Shown here piece by piece: positions 27,214 through 36,050 of a DNA stretch of 64,000 bases. Position 1 is the first letter of the stretch, and the number at the start of each line of letters is the position of its first letter. This stretch comes from JOPF136 sp963773835. GTDB taxonomy: Bacteria; Acidobacteriota; Terriglobia; Acidiferrales; UBA7541. Location: NCBI GenBank assembly GCA_963773835.1, contig CAVZCQ010000004.1, positions 992,001-1,056,000 on the forward strand, written 5' to 3'. The position numbers were made by a program, and so were the translations under genes. The notes beneath the pieces were generated by a model that saw only the letters and a program-made list of their open reading frames with translations, made no database searches and was not told where the DNA came from.

Positions 27214-27531
27214 ATGGCCAACATTGAGCCCTACATGGAGAAGTACGAGCACGAGCATCACAACACGGCGAACCGCGTGCTCCACGCCGTCGGAATCCCC
27301 TGCATCTTCGCGGGGATCATTCTGTTGTTCATCGCCTGGCGGTGGGGACTCGTATTCTTCGTGGGAGGGTGGGTGATGCTGTTCCTGGGACACCGGATTG
27401 AGGGCAACAAACCGGCGTTTTTCCAGGGGCCTGTCTATTTTCTGGTTGGGCCGGTCTGGGCAGCGAAGGAGATCTTCGGCTGGATCGGAGGAAAGCGAGC
27501 GGACCCCTCCGAGTCGAAGGTGCAGAGCTGA
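27214..27531 (+). CDS. Mpo1-like (DUF962) membrane protein
   Basis: This 105-residue protein has the DUF962/Mpo1 pattern: HNTANRVLHAVGIPCIF, two hydrophobic helices, GHRIEGNKPAFFQGPVYFL and an amphipathic end. The yeast member Mpo1 is an iron-dependent dioxygenase acting on 2-hydroxy fatty acids. Its His residues match those seen here, but activity of bacterial members is mostly inferred. The start at ATG 27214 keeps the usual N-terminus. Confidence 0.75.
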   Translation: MANIEPYMEKYEHEHHNTANRVLHAVGIPCIFAGIILLFIAWRWGLVFFVGGWVMLFLGHRIEGNKPAFFQGPVYFLVGPVWAAKEIFGWIGGKRADPSESKVQS

Positions 27532-27633
27532 GCGGCGGCGTACGGCGGTTGAGAGTTGAGAGTCTTGAGTTCCGCGGAGTCCGTCAGGAATATCCCAAAC
27601 CTGCGATTGAACCGTCCTGCTTAAATAATCGGA

Positions 27634-28833
27634 CTAGAGTTCGCGGAGGGCAGCGGCGACTGAAGTGCGCGCGGCGCGAACAGCCGGGAATAGCCCGCCC
27701 ACCAGGCCGATGACCACTGAGTAGAAAAATCCCTGAAGGAGCAGCCGCGGGGTGACGCGAAAGGCGAACGCCACCTGGCTGAAGCTCTGCCAGTTGAGGG
27801 TGGAAGCGCGGTAGCCGTTGAACACGAAGTAGGCGATGATGCCGCCGACGAGCCCTCCCGCGAAGGCGAGCAGGATGGACTCGACGATGACGCTGATGAC
27901 CACGGGCCCGCCGCCGAAACCGAGGGCGCGGAGGGTGGCGATCTCGCGCGTGCGCGCGGCGACGGCGGAATACATGGTGTTGATGGCGCCGAAAACGGCG
28001 CCCACGCCCATCATCGCGGCGATCAGATAGCCGAGCCTGGTGACCAGGTTGGTGAGGAAGATGGACTGCTCGGCAAAATATTCGGTTTCACGCACGACGC
28101 GCACGCTGAGGCGCGGGTCGGAGGTGAGTGCGGCCTTGAACTCGCCGAAATCCTGGGGAGAAGCGAGGCGCGCGTACACGTCGGAAACGATGGTGCCGCG
28201 GTTGTAAGCGCCCTGGAGCACATTCAAGTCGGCCCAGATTTCCGACTCGGCGACGGAGCCGCTGTCAGTAAACTGGCCCACGACAGTCCAGTCCGTCTTT
28301 CCCCAGTGTTTTACGTCGCCCACCTGTAGTCCCGCAAATTGGCCGGCGGCGGCGCGGCCGGCGATAATTTCATTGCGTCCGGGGACGAAATTGCGCCCGG
28401 CGAAGATATGAAGCCGTGGGCGAACCTCGAAGGCAGCGGGGGTGACGCCGCGGAGAGCCACATTGGCGTCCGTGCCCGTGGAAATCATGGGCACGTCCAC
28501 GAGAACCAGCATCTCCGGCGAAGCCTCCGCGCCATGGTTGCCGCGGCCGATGCCGGGAGCGTCCTGGATGATGCGCGAATCTTCCTGGGAGACCAGGCTC
28601 ATCATCTCCGTGTCGGCTCCGGTGCGCATGACGAGCGCGGTCTCCGGCGAGCCGGTTTGCGCCAGCGTGGCGCGGAATCCCTCGCCGATGGAAAGAACGG
28701 CCACGAACACGGTGACCACGCCGGCGACGCCGACCACCGTGGCGGCGGAGGAGCCGAACCGCTGGGGCAGCGTGCGAAGATTCAGCACACCGACAGAGTA
28801 AACCTGAGCAAACCAATTGAGGAGTCTCTGCAT
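27634..28833 (-). CDS. ABC transporter permease, MacB/FtsX family (second permease)
   Basis: This 399-residue permease has one N-terminal membrane helix (VVGVAGVVTVFVAVLSIGEG), a periplasmic domain of about 210 residues and three C-terminal helices with the FtsX signature (AARTREIATLRALGFGG). It is the last gene of a four-gene reverse operon: adaptor, ATPase, permease, permease. Such systems move substrates out of the periplasm or extract lipids rather than pumping across the inner membrane. The substrate is unknown. Confidence 0.85.
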   Translation of the reverse strand: MQRLLNWFAQVYSVGVLNLRTLPQRFGSSAATVVGVAGVVTVFVAVLSIGEGFRATLAQTGSPETALVMRTGADTEMMSLVSQEDSRIIQDAPGIGRGNHGAEASPEMLVLVDVPMISTGTDANVALRGVTPAAFEVRPRLHIFAGRNFVPGRNEIIAGRAAAGQFAGLQVGDVKHWGKTDWTVVGQFTDSGSVAESEIWADLNVLQGAYNRGTIVSDVYARLASPQDFGEFKAALTSDPRLSVRVVRETEYFAEQSIFLTNLVTRLGYLIAAMMGVGAVFGAINTMYSAVAARTREIATLRALGFGGGPVVISVIVESILLAFAGGLVGGIIAYFVFNGYRASTLNWQSFSQVAFAFRVTPRLLLQGFFYSVVIGLVGGLFPAVRAARTSVAAALREL

Positions 28834-28863
28834 GGCGATTTCTTCCCTGCTCCTATTCCACCG

Positions 28864-30015
28864 CTAGCCGCGGCGCAAAGACTGCACCACGCGCAAACGC
28901 GTGGCCTGAAGCGCAGGCAAAAATCCCGTGGCCGCGCCCAGCAGAAAGATGAAGGCCACTCCCAGCGCCGCGCTCTCACCCGGGAAATAGAAGATGGGAA
29001 GGGCGCCGCCGGTGGGATCGCCGCGGCTGATCAGCAGCCAGGCGAGCCCCAGTCCCAGGCTGCCGCCGAAAATGGCGAGCGCGAGCGACTCGCACATCAC
29101 CAGAGCCAGAATGAGTCCATTGGGGAAGCCCACGGTCTTGAGCACGGCCAGTTCGGTCACCCGCTCGCGCACGGACTGCATCATCGTGTTTCCTGCCACC
29201 AGCAGGATGATGAAAAACACGACGGTGAGGATGGCGGTGATGATGGCGCCGATGTTGCCCACCTGTTTGGCGAAGCCCTGCATGAAGGCCTTCTCGGTGG
29301 ACGTCTTGGTTTCGTTGTCGGAGTTGGCGAACAGCGCATCGATACGCGCGGCGATCTGCGGGGCCTGGTCGGGATGCGCGATGCGAATGATATACCAGCC
29401 GACCATCCCGTTGCGGCGCACGCGGCTCTCGTCCAAATACTTCCAGTGAAAGAGGAACTGGGTGACGTCGGTGGAAGGGGTCGCGCCGTCGTAGATCCCG
29501 TCGAGCGTGAACTCCCAGGAGTTCGAGCCGTTCTTCTGCTGCCACGGCGCGGTGATGGGGATGCGGTCGCCGATCTTCCAGTGGAATCGGTCGGCGAGGT
29601 AGCGGCCGCAGATCGCGCCGGTGCGGTCGGCGAGCCAGGCCTTCTTCTGCGCTTCAGGAATCAAAAACTCGGGATAGAGGCGGAGGTAGCGCTCCGGGTC
29701 CACGGCCATCTGCGCGAAGAAATTCTTCGGGTCCTGATAGACGCCGCCGAACCAGGTGGCATTGGCGACATCCGTCACACCGGGCACCTGCTCGATGCGG
29801 TCCTGGTAGCTGAGCGGCAGGGGAAGGATGATGGAGATTTTGTGGGTCATCACCAGCCGGTCCACACCGGCAATCTGCACGCCGATGTCGAAGGCGTTGC
29901 TGACCGCGGCCAGATAACCGAACAGGAGAAAGGCGACGAGGATGGAGAGAAGTGTGAACGTGGTGCGCACGCGCTTGCGGCGCAGGTTGCTCCAGATCAG
30001 AGGCAGGAACTTCAT
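28864..30015 (-). CDS. ABC transporter permease, MacB/FtsX family (first permease)
   Basis: This 383-residue FtsX-type permease has an N-terminal helix (RTTFTLLSILVAFLLFGYL), a periplasmic domain and three C-terminal helices around VRERVTELAVLKTVGFPNG. It overlaps the ATPase gene by 4 bp. With the second permease it would form a heterodimer, unlike MacB, where ATPase and permease are fused in a homodimer. The start matches the ATPase overlap. Confidence 0.86.
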   Translation of the reverse strand: MKFLPLIWSNLRRKRVRTTFTLLSILVAFLLFGYLAAVSNAFDIGVQIAGVDRLVMTHKISIILPLPLSYQDRIEQVPGVTDVANATWFGGVYQDPKNFFAQMAVDPERYLRLYPEFLIPEAQKKAWLADRTGAICGRYLADRFHWKIGDRIPITAPWQQKNGSNSWEFTLDGIYDGATPSTDVTQFLFHWKYLDESRVRRNGMVGWYIIRIAHPDQAPQIAARIDALFANSDNETKTSTEKAFMQGFAKQVGNIGAIITAILTVVFFIILLVAGNTMMQSVRERVTELAVLKTVGFPNGLILALVMCESLALAIFGGSLGLGLAWLLISRGDPTGGALPIFYFPGESAALGVAFIFLLGAATGFLPALQATRLRVVQSLRRG

Positions 30016-30752
30016 TGGATGGCCTCGGACTGGATCTGGCCCTTATTGAGATAAACGATGCGGCGCGCGCGGGCTGCGGCGTGGGCGTTGTGAGTGACCA
30101 TCACGATGGTCTTACCGTGCTCGCGGTTCAGGGCTTGCAACAGGTCCAGGATTTCCTCTTCCGATTTGCGGTCCAGGTCGCCGGTGGGCTCGTCGCAGAG
30201 CAGCAGCGTGGGATCGGCCACGATGGCGCGGGCAATGGCCACGCGCTGCTCCTGCCCGCCGGAGAGCTGCCGCGGATAATGCTTACCGCGGTCGGAGAGA
30301 GCGACCACGGCGAGGGCCGCAGCCACATGGCGTTTCCGGTCAGCGCTCGAAAGCGGGGTGAGCAGCAGCGGCAACTCGACATTGCGCTCCGCCGTGAGCG
30401 TGGGCAACAGGTTATAGAGCTGGAAAACAAAACCCACGTGGCGCGAGCGCCAGCGGGCCAGCTCGCCTTCGCCCATCTTGTCGATGCGGGCGCCGCCGAT
30501 TTCCACCACGCCCTCGCTGGGGCGGTCCAGCCCGGCGAGCAGGTTCAGCAGCGTGGTTTTTCCGGAGCCCGACGGCCCCATCAGCGCGAGGAAATCGCCG
30601 CGGGGCACGTCCAGGTTCACGCCTTGCAGCACGTCGATGCGCTCGCTTCCGCGCGTGTAAACCTTGTGGACGTCGCGGACGCGCACCAGCGCGCCCGCTG
30701 TCCCCGCCGCGGGCGAGGCTTCCTGCGATTGACTGATGGTTGCTGGCGTCAT
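30012..30752 (-). CDS. ABC transporter ATP-binding protein, MacB/LolD family
   Basis: This 246-residue ATPase drives the two FtsX-type permeases. Walker A is GPSGSGKTT, the Q-loop is FVFQLYNLLP, the signature is LSGGQEQRVAIARA and Walker B is LLLCDEPTGDLD, with the MacB/LolD/FtsE-type spacing. About 25 residues precede the ABC domain. It lies 62 bp after the adaptor gene and overlaps the first permease by 4 bp. Confidence 0.92.
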   Translation of the reverse strand: MTPATISQSQEASPAAGTAGALVRVRDVHKVYTRGSERIDVLQGVNLDVPRGDFLALMGPSGSGKTTLLNLLAGLDRPSEGVVEIGGARIDKMGEGELARWRSRHVGFVFQLYNLLPTLTAERNVELPLLLTPLSSADRKRHVAAALAVVALSDRGKHYPRQLSGGQEQRVAIARAIVADPTLLLCDEPTGDLDRKSEEEILDLLQALNREHGKTIVMVTHNAHAAARARRIVYLNKGQIQSEAIQ

Positions 30753-30814
30753 CGATTCCCCCCATGAATGTCCGCTGTCCCAGTCGCTCTGAGCGGCGAT
30801 ACCCGAAATGGCGG

Positions 30815-32029
30815 CTACCTGACGGTCACGCGACCGCCGTCGGCCAGGTTTGGCGGGCCCTGCAGAACCACGCGCTCGCCCTGGCTGACTCCCGAAATTT
30901 CGAGTTCGGCGCCGGAGGTGCCAATCACCTTCACGGCGCGGCGTTCCACGTGGTCTCCGTGGACGACATAGACAGCATCGCTATCGGCCTCATGGCGCAC
31001 TGCGTCCTTGGGCACCAGCAGCCGCGGCCGTGTTTCGGCCGCGTGTGGTGATTCCTTCTCCAGAAAGGCGACCTTTACCCCCATGTCCGGCAGAATCCGG
31101 GGATCGAGTTTGTCGAACTTGATGCGCACCTGCACGGTGGCCTTTTGACGGTCCGCGGTGGGCACCGCCAGGATGACGTGCGCTGGGATTTTCCAGTCCG
31201 GATACGCGTCCAGAGTGGCCTCCACGGGCTGGCCCGGAAACACGCGCGAGATGTAGCTTTCGTTGACGTCCACCTGGATTTCGAGGGATTTCATGTCCAC
31301 CACGGTGCAGATTCCCGTGCGCGTGAAGCCGCCACCGGCGGATATCGGCGAGATCATCTCGCCCGGCTGGGCATCCTTGGTGGTAACGACGCCGGAAAAG
31401 GGCGCGCGGATGATGGTGTCTTCCACGTTTTGCTTCTTCACGGCCACGGTACGCTCGGCCACGTCCACGTCTTCGCGCTGTTGGTTCAGGTGGGCGGTGA
31501 GGGCTTCGGCGTCGGCCTGCGCGGTATCGAGGGTGGACTGGCTCTCGACGCCTTCCTTCACGAGCGTGCGCATTCGCTCGAGGGTGATGTTGGCCAGCTT
31601 CAGATGCGCTTCGGTTTCCGCCAGCGCCTTGCGGGCGGAAAGCAACTGGGCCTGGGCGAGATCGAGGTCGCGCCGGGTGTTGGAATCGTCCAGCCGGCCG
31701 ACGACCTGACCCTCCGTCACCGACTTCCCTTCCTCGATGAGAACTTCGGTAACTTTGCCCGTGATTTTGGAGGAAACCGTGGCGCGCAGCCGCGGGGTGA
31801 CGTAGCCGGAGGCGTTCAGAACCGTCGCCGCGCTCCCCGCCGCTTCCTCCCGCACCAAGGCCACATGTACTTCCGGCGCGCGCGCGGCCTTCAGCCAGAA
31901 GAACCCGGCCGTGCACACCAGGAGGACCGCGGGTAAGACCAACGCCAGAGCCATGCGCCAAGGCGAGCGGCGAGGGGGGTCTTTGCGCTCGATGCGCAGT
32001 TCCTCCAGGAGTTGTTTCTCAGCCGGCAT
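30815..32029 (-). CDS. efflux periplasmic adaptor (MacA-like)
   Basis: This 404-residue membrane-fusion protein has an N-terminal anchor helix (ALALVLPAVLLVCTAGFFWL), a lipoyl half SSKITGKVTEVLIEEGKSV, a long coiled-coil hairpin (about 95-200) and the second half RAPFSGVVTTKDAQPGEM. It is the first gene of the ABC export operon, so the system is MacAB-like. The start at 32029 places the anchor helix near residue 25. No outer-membrane channel is encoded nearby. Confidence 0.88.
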   Translation of the reverse strand: MPAEKQLLEELRIERKDPPRRSPWRMALALVLPAVLLVCTAGFFWLKAARAPEVHVALVREEAAGSAATVLNASGYVTPRLRATVSSKITGKVTEVLIEEGKSVTEGQVVGRLDDSNTRRDLDLAQAQLLSARKALAETEAHLKLANITLERMRTLVKEGVESQSTLDTAQADAEALTAHLNQQREDVDVAERTVAVKKQNVEDTIIRAPFSGVVTTKDAQPGEMISPISAGGGFTRTGICTVVDMKSLEIQVDVNESYISRVFPGQPVEATLDAYPDWKIPAHVILAVPTADRQKATVQVRIKFDKLDPRILPDMGVKVAFLEKESPHAAETRPRLLVPKDAVRHEADSDAVYVVHGDHVERRAVKVIGTSGAELEISGVSQGERVVLQGPPNLADGGRVTVR

Positions 32030-32130
32030 ACAAGCTCGGGCCGCAAACGCTCATTTTACAATACAACCGGGCCGCGCCCCCAAGGTTACACTACGAACAA
32101 GAGTTGCCCGGAATTTCAGCCGAGATAAGG

Positions 32131-32565
32131 TCATTCGCAGAAGATGCGAACTTTCTTCCCGTTCCCTCCGTCGATGTCAATGTTCGTGTTTTCCAGGGCT
32201 TCCGCGAGCTCCTCGTCCTTCAATCCCACGAAGCTGGAAAGATCAATCCCCTGCTCGGCGAGCCGCTCGGTCACACGAGGAGGAATGAGCGCCAGCCATT
32301 TTCCGGCTCGGGCCAGCGATAGGGGTACGCGCATGTTGACGTGATCGCGGTCAGGACGCTCCACTTGGATGCGAAGGAAGCGCCGCTGGGGCGCGCCGGA
32401 GCCGGAAGCGGACCCGGACGGGGCGCCAGCTACAGTGCTGCCGGGGGCGGAAGCGGATGAGCCGGCGGCGCCACCGGAAAGCTTGTCCAGCAGCTTTTCT
32501 GCGTCCTCGGTGGTGATTTTGCCTTCTTTCAACATTTCCAGGACTTGCTTGGTTTCCGCAGACAT
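32131..32565 (-). CDS. SHOCT-like domain protein
   Basis: This 144-residue protein begins with a SHOCT-like helix pair (LEMLKEGKITTEDAEKLLDKL), then has a Ser/Gly/Ala-rich linker and a C-terminal domain with VNMRVPLSLARAGKWLALIP. Similar proteins occur next to DUF2089 regulators and in some membrane-stress operons. The ATG at 32565 gives that usual N-terminus, and AAGGAGAAAAA precedes it. The DUF2089 gene ends 2 bp before this start, so the two are co-transcribed. Confidence 0.7.
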   Translation of the reverse strand: MSAETKQVLEMLKEGKITTEDAEKLLDKLSGGAAGSSASAPGSTVAGAPSGSASGSGAPQRRFLRIQVERPDRDHVNMRVPLSLARAGKWLALIPPRVTERLAEQGIDLSSFVGLKDEELAEALENTNIDIDGGNGKKVRIFCE

Positions 32566-32567
32566 GG

Positions 32568-32945
32568 CTATTTTTCTCCTTCCTTGCATTCCGAAAGCCG
32601 CTCGAGAGCTTCCGCGACCGTCAGTTCCCCGCGGGACAACTGCTCCAGGACGTAGAGGTTAGGCGAAGGCGCCTCGAAGTTCTTGTCCAGCGCTGCGGAG
32701 ATGGCATTCAGCCGGTTCTTGACCGTGGGATAGCTGATGCCAAACAGGCTCTCCATTTTCTTGATGGAACCGTGATGCCGCACGAACGCAATGACGAATA
32801 TCTGGTCCTCAGGGCTCAGCTTGCCCAGGGCGGAGAGTTCGAAATCTCCTTCAATGGCCAGCTTGCACGATGGACAGGTCATGCGACCCACCTTGAGAGG
32901 CTGGCGGCATTCAGGACAAAGGGCCTTGGATATATCCATGGACAT
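32568..32945 (-). CDS. DUF2089 family zinc-ribbon/HTH regulator
   Basis: This 125-residue protein has an N-terminal zinc ribbon (CPECRQPL and CPSCKLAI) followed by a helix-turn-helix segment (GSIKKMESLFGISYPTVKNRL) and a tail (ELTVAEALERLSE) similar to a SHOCT-like helix. DUF2089 proteins are predicted transcription factors. The start may be ATG 32945 or ATG 32939, and neither has a clear ribosome site. It lies behind an AT-rich stretch (32946-33060) that is unusual for this window. Confidence 0.75.
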   Translation of the reverse strand: MSMDISKALCPECRQPLKVGRMTCPSCKLAIEGDFELSALGKLSPEDQIFVIAFVRHHGSIKKMESLFGISYPTVKNRLNAISAALDKNFEAPSPNLYVLEQLSRGELTVAEALERLSECKEGEK

Positions 32946-33066
32946 CGCTAAACACAATAATCATGATCAAGAAACTTAAGAAAGTCAATGGAAAGATTGA
33001 TAAGATTAACTATGCGACGCTTTTGAGCGTAACTTCTCAATTTTTCTTCGAGTTGCGGACCCTGGC

Positions 33067-33348
33067 TTACCGACTTCCCCAGGTACGCACAAGCAGTCCA
33101 GTGAAAAGGGTGAACATGCCAGCCATTATCCAGTAGCCCGCAAACAGGGGGTCATTGAAGATGTTGGAAATCTGGGGTCTGCCGGCCATGAACTCGAGGG
33201 AGCCATAGGTGGTCAGAAAGAGGCCAGCGATGAAGAGTTTTACCCAGTGCCGTTGCTGGATGCCACGGCGAGCAGGCTCCGGGCTCTCTGCGGGTGGCCC
33301 GGGGCGCCGCACGACAGGCAGCGGTTTTCCATGAATATCTTTCATCAT
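33067..33348 (-). CDS. small two-helix membrane protein
   Basis: This 93-residue protein has a basic, proline-rich N-terminus (about 40 residues) and two predicted membrane helices (WVKLFIAGLFLTTYGSLEFM and GYWIMAGMFTLFTGLLV). The start ATG 33348 overlaps the TGA stop of the selenoprotein gene, so translation is probably coupled. No family was recognised. It is the last gene of the ilv-selenoprotein operon. Confidence 0.6.
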   Translation of the reverse strand: MMKDIHGKPLPVVRRPGPPAESPEPARRGIQQRHWVKLFIAGLFLTTYGSLEFMAGRPQISNIFNDPLFAGYWIMAGMFTLFTGLLVRTWGSR

Positions 33349-33929
33349 TTGGCTGAGGTCCCGAGCTGGGCAGAGGCGCCGGACAGCAGCTCGGCGGGCG
33401 CGGGAAGATCCGAAGGGGAGCTGCCGCGATGAAGCCAAACGATTTTGCCGCCGCGGGCGACTAGGGCCGCGCCTGGGAGTTGCAGCACGTCGCTGTGTTT
33501 TTGAAGGGTTCCTTCCAAGCTGATCGGGCATCCGGCCGCTTTCGCCGCGGCGCGGCGCCGGCGGCCTTCGGGTGAGGGAAAAAGGATGCTCCACCAGTTG
33601 GTGCGTTCGAGTCCCATGGCGTGATAGCTCTCGCGATCCGGGTCAGGGATGCAGACCGCCTCGACGCCGTGCCGGCCGCAGAAACGTGCCATCTCCGGCG
33701 CAGTTCCCTGAACCACGCAGCCGACGCGGATTCTACGCTCTTGGAATTGCGGAAGAGTCTCGCGCAACTGCGCGAGCGTTTCGGAGTAGAAGGGTCAGCC
33801 GAAATGCCGAAGCCAGAGGAGGAGCGCGGGGCCCCCGGCCCAGTGCTCGGAGAGATGATGCACCTGGCCGGACACATCCGTGTACTCAAAATCCGGGAGC
33901 GGGTCGCCGACAGCGGGTCGATTCAGCAT
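33345..33929 (-). CDS. selenocysteine-containing thioredoxin-fold (AhpC/TSA, SelL-like) protein
   Basis: Reading through the in-frame TGA at 33797-33795 gives one continuous 194-residue protein. It starts at ATG 33929 behind GGAGGGTGAAGCG and ends at TGA 33347-33345. Residue 45 is the recoded position in LRHFG-U-PFYSETLAQLR, where homologues carry the redox Cys of a FGCPF-type motif. Upstream is a normal thioredoxin-fold N-terminus (VGDPLPDFEYTDVSGQ). Downstream is the usual PRXL2/AhpC-TSA ending (GTLQKHSDVLQLPGAALVA). The second position of the CxxC-like pair is Tyr48. Other Cys at 71, 84, 93 and 134 could resolve the selenenic form. A SECIS-like hairpin follows 18 nt after the UGA. It lies 28 bp after ilvE. 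If UGA were a true stop the gene would be split exactly at its active site. Confidence 0.85.
33759..33776 (-). promoter_or_regulatory. bacterial SECIS-like hairpin
   Basis: On the minus strand CTCGCGC (33776-33770) and GCGCGAG (33765-33759) pair perfectly around the loop AGTT. The hairpin starts 18 nt after the UGA, and its loop lies 25 nt after it. Bacterial SECIS elements lie inside the coding region just after UGA and show a small apical loop with G (here GU) near its start, which is the part SelB recognises. Confidence 0.75.
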
Positions 33930-33957
33930 TCGCTTCACCCTCCGGCGCAACGGCCCA

Positions 33958-34965
33958 CTATGCTAGCTCAGACCGCCCCCGGCTTGCGCAGCCAGATGCG
34001 GCTGCAGCCGATTGCGGGGTGGCCGCACTCGGGCGCTCTGCCGGCTCCGGAATGTAATCCAGCCAGCCGGCCGAGAGTGGATGCCGGCCTCGAATTATAT
34101 CGGAATAGGCCTGCTGGAAGCGCCGGGTGACGGGCCCGCTGCGGCCTGAACCAATGGCGCGGAAATCGATTTCGCGGAGGGCGATCACTTCGGCCGCGGT
34201 TCCGCAGACAAACACCTCGTCGGCGATGTAGAGTTGGTCGCGGGAGACGGGCGCCTCAACGACCTCGATAGAGAATTCGCGAGCGAGGGCGAGAACCGTG
34301 TCGCGGGTGATGCCCTCGAGCACGGTGGCGGCAGGGGGAGTGAGGAGAGCCCCGCGTCGAACCAGAAAGATGTTCTCGCCGGTGCATTCCGCAACGTAGC
34401 CTTGCCCATCGAGCAGGATGGCCTCATCGAAGCCCAGGCGGACGGACTCAGTCTTTGCCAGGACGGAATTCACGTAGTTTCCGGCGATTTTCGCTTTGGA
34501 CATGGCGGCGTTGGGATGGTGGCGCGTGTAGGAAGAGACTTGGGCGCGCACGCCGCGGGCCAGAGCTTCTTCGCCGAGGTACTTGCTCCATTCCCAGACC
34601 GCGATGCCCACATGCGGCACACCGGAATCGATGGACAGACTCCAGCCGTCTTCGGCCAGATAGATAAGCGGGCGGATGTAGCACTCCGCAAAGCCGTTGG
34701 CCGCCACCACCTGCCGGACGGCCGCGGTGATTTCCTCCTGAGCGAAGGGCAGCTCGCGGAATCCGAGAACGCGCGCGGAGGCGAACAACCGCGCGATGTG
34801 GTCTTTGAGGCGGAAGACGGCGGAGCCGGCATCCGTCGCATAGCAGCGGATGCCTTCGAACACCCCGATGCCGTAATGCAGCGCAGGCGTGAGGAAATGG
34901 AGAGTGGCTTGTTCGAACGGCAGCAGCTTTCCGTTCAGCCAGACGAAGCGAGAGGTGTATTTCAT
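33958..34965 (-). CDS. ilvE: branched-chain amino acid aminotransferase (class IV)
   Basis: IlvE makes the final transamination step to Val, Leu and Ile. The 335-residue fold-type IV protein begins with TSRFVWLNGKLLPFEQATLH and GIGVFEGIRCYAT, contains HHPNAAMSKAKIAGNYVNS with the PLP lysine, and has DEAILLDGQGYVAECTGENIF and VFVCGTAAEVIAL. It carries a non-conserved Ala/Ser-rich tail of about 35 residues. It is fifth in the ilv operon, 7 bp after ilvC. Confidence 0.92.
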   Translation of the reverse strand: MKYTSRFVWLNGKLLPFEQATLHFLTPALHYGIGVFEGIRCYATDAGSAVFRLKDHIARLFASARVLGFRELPFAQEEITAAVRQVVAANGFAECYIRPLIYLAEDGWSLSIDSGVPHVGIAVWEWSKYLGEEALARGVRAQVSSYTRHHPNAAMSKAKIAGNYVNSVLAKTESVRLGFDEAILLDGQGYVAECTGENIFLVRRGALLTPPAATVLEGITRDTVLALAREFSIEVVEAPVSRDQLYIADEVFVCGTAAEVIALREIDFRAIGSGRSGPVTRRFQQAYSDIIRGRHPLSAGWLDYIPEPAERPSAATPQSAAAASGCASRGRSELA

Positions 34966-34972
34966 GAGCGTC

Positions 34973-35992
34973 CTAGCTGGGTGAATCCGGCCGCACGGTG
35001 ACTGGATCGAGAAACGGCATCAGGGCGCGGAGGCGCGCGCCGACCTGTTCGAGTTGCTGCTCCTGCTCGCGGGCTCGCTCGGCGCGGAACCAGGGACGAC
35101 CCGCGGCGTTTTCCGCAATCCACTTCTTCGCGTAGGAGCCGTCCTGGATTTCCCGGAGCATGCGGCGCATTTCCTCGCGGGTCTGGGTGGTGATGACGCG
35201 AGGGCCGCCGGTGTAGTCACCGTGCTCGGCCGTATCGCTGACAGAGTAGCGCATGTAATTCAGGCCACCGCGGTACATGAGGTCCACGATGAGTTTCAGC
35301 TCGTGGAGGCATTCGAAGTAGGCGACTTCAGGCTGGTAGCCGGCTTCGACCAGGGTCTCGAACCCCGCCTTCACGAGGCCGCTCACTCCGCCGCAGAGCA
35401 CAGCCTGCTCGCCAAACAGATCCGTTTCCGTCTCTTCAGCGAATGTGGTTTCGAGCACGCCGGCGCGCGTGGTGCCCAGTGCCTTCGCGTAGGAGAGCGC
35501 CAGGGCTTTGGCCTGCCCGGTGGCGTCCTGATGCACGGCAAGCAACGCAGGTGTGCCGCCGCCCTCGAGAAAGAGTTCGCGCACGCGATGGCCCGGCGCC
35601 TTCGGCGCGATCATCGTGACGTCCACCTCCGGCGGAGCGGCGATGGTGCGGTAATGAATGTTGAAGCCGTGGGCGAACATCAGCATTTTGCCGGGGCGTA
35701 AATGCGGAGCGACGCAATGCTCGTAGATGGCCGGCTGGCTCGTGTCCGGGGCGAGAAGCATGATGACGTCGGCCCAGGCCGCGGCCGGAGCTACGCCCGT
35801 CACGGTGAGGCCGGCGGCTTCAGCTTTCTGCCGCGCGGAACTCCCGTCGCGCAGGCCCACGCGCACGGCTACGCCGCTGTCTTTGAGGTTCAGGGCGTGG
35901 GCGTGGCCCTGCGAGCCGTAGCCGACTACGGCCACCTGCTTCGAGCGGATGAGCGCGAGGTCCGCGTCCCGGTCGTAATGTATGGTTGCCAT
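34973..35992 (-). CDS. ilvC: ketol-acid reductoisomerase (class I)
   Basis: IlvC rearranges and reduces acetolactate and acetohydroxybutyrate with NAD(P)H and magnesium. The 339-residue length is class I (short form). The Rossmann motif is VVGYGSQGHAHALNLKDSG, and the metal/active-site part EETETDLFGEQAVLCGG and the CHELKLIVDL-like segment follow. The start at 35992 is behind GGGGAG. A longer open frame upstream to 36208 has no matching N-terminus. It lies 58 bp after ilvN. Confidence 0.94.
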   Translation of the reverse strand: MATIHYDRDADLALIRSKQVAVVGYGSQGHAHALNLKDSGVAVRVGLRDGSSARQKAEAAGLTVTGVAPAAAWADVIMLLAPDTSQPAIYEHCVAPHLRPGKMLMFAHGFNIHYRTIAAPPEVDVTMIAPKAPGHRVRELFLEGGGTPALLAVHQDATGQAKALALSYAKALGTTRAGVLETTFAEETETDLFGEQAVLCGGVSGLVKAGFETLVEAGYQPEVAYFECLHELKLIVDLMYRGGLNYMRYSVSDTAEHGDYTGGPRVITTQTREEMRRMLREIQDGSYAKKWIAENAAGRPWFRAERAREQEQQLEQVGARLRALMPFLDPVTVRPDSPS

Positions 35993-36050
35993 GTTTTTCT
36001 CCCCAATTGAAGTTGAACCTTTCCGGCGCAAGGGCGCCGGGTGGCGCTTC

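Noticed and set aside
28339..30054. 571-codon forward frame across the two permease genes
   Set aside because: It runs antisense to two clear FtsX-type permeases, is His/Gly/Asp-rich and unlike any protein. It is a typical high-GC shadow.
33461..33889. Open reading frame on the minus strand over the start of the selenoprotein gene
   Set aside because: It is in another frame with no family-like sequence. The selenoprotein reading explains the region with a ribosome site and a coherent fold.
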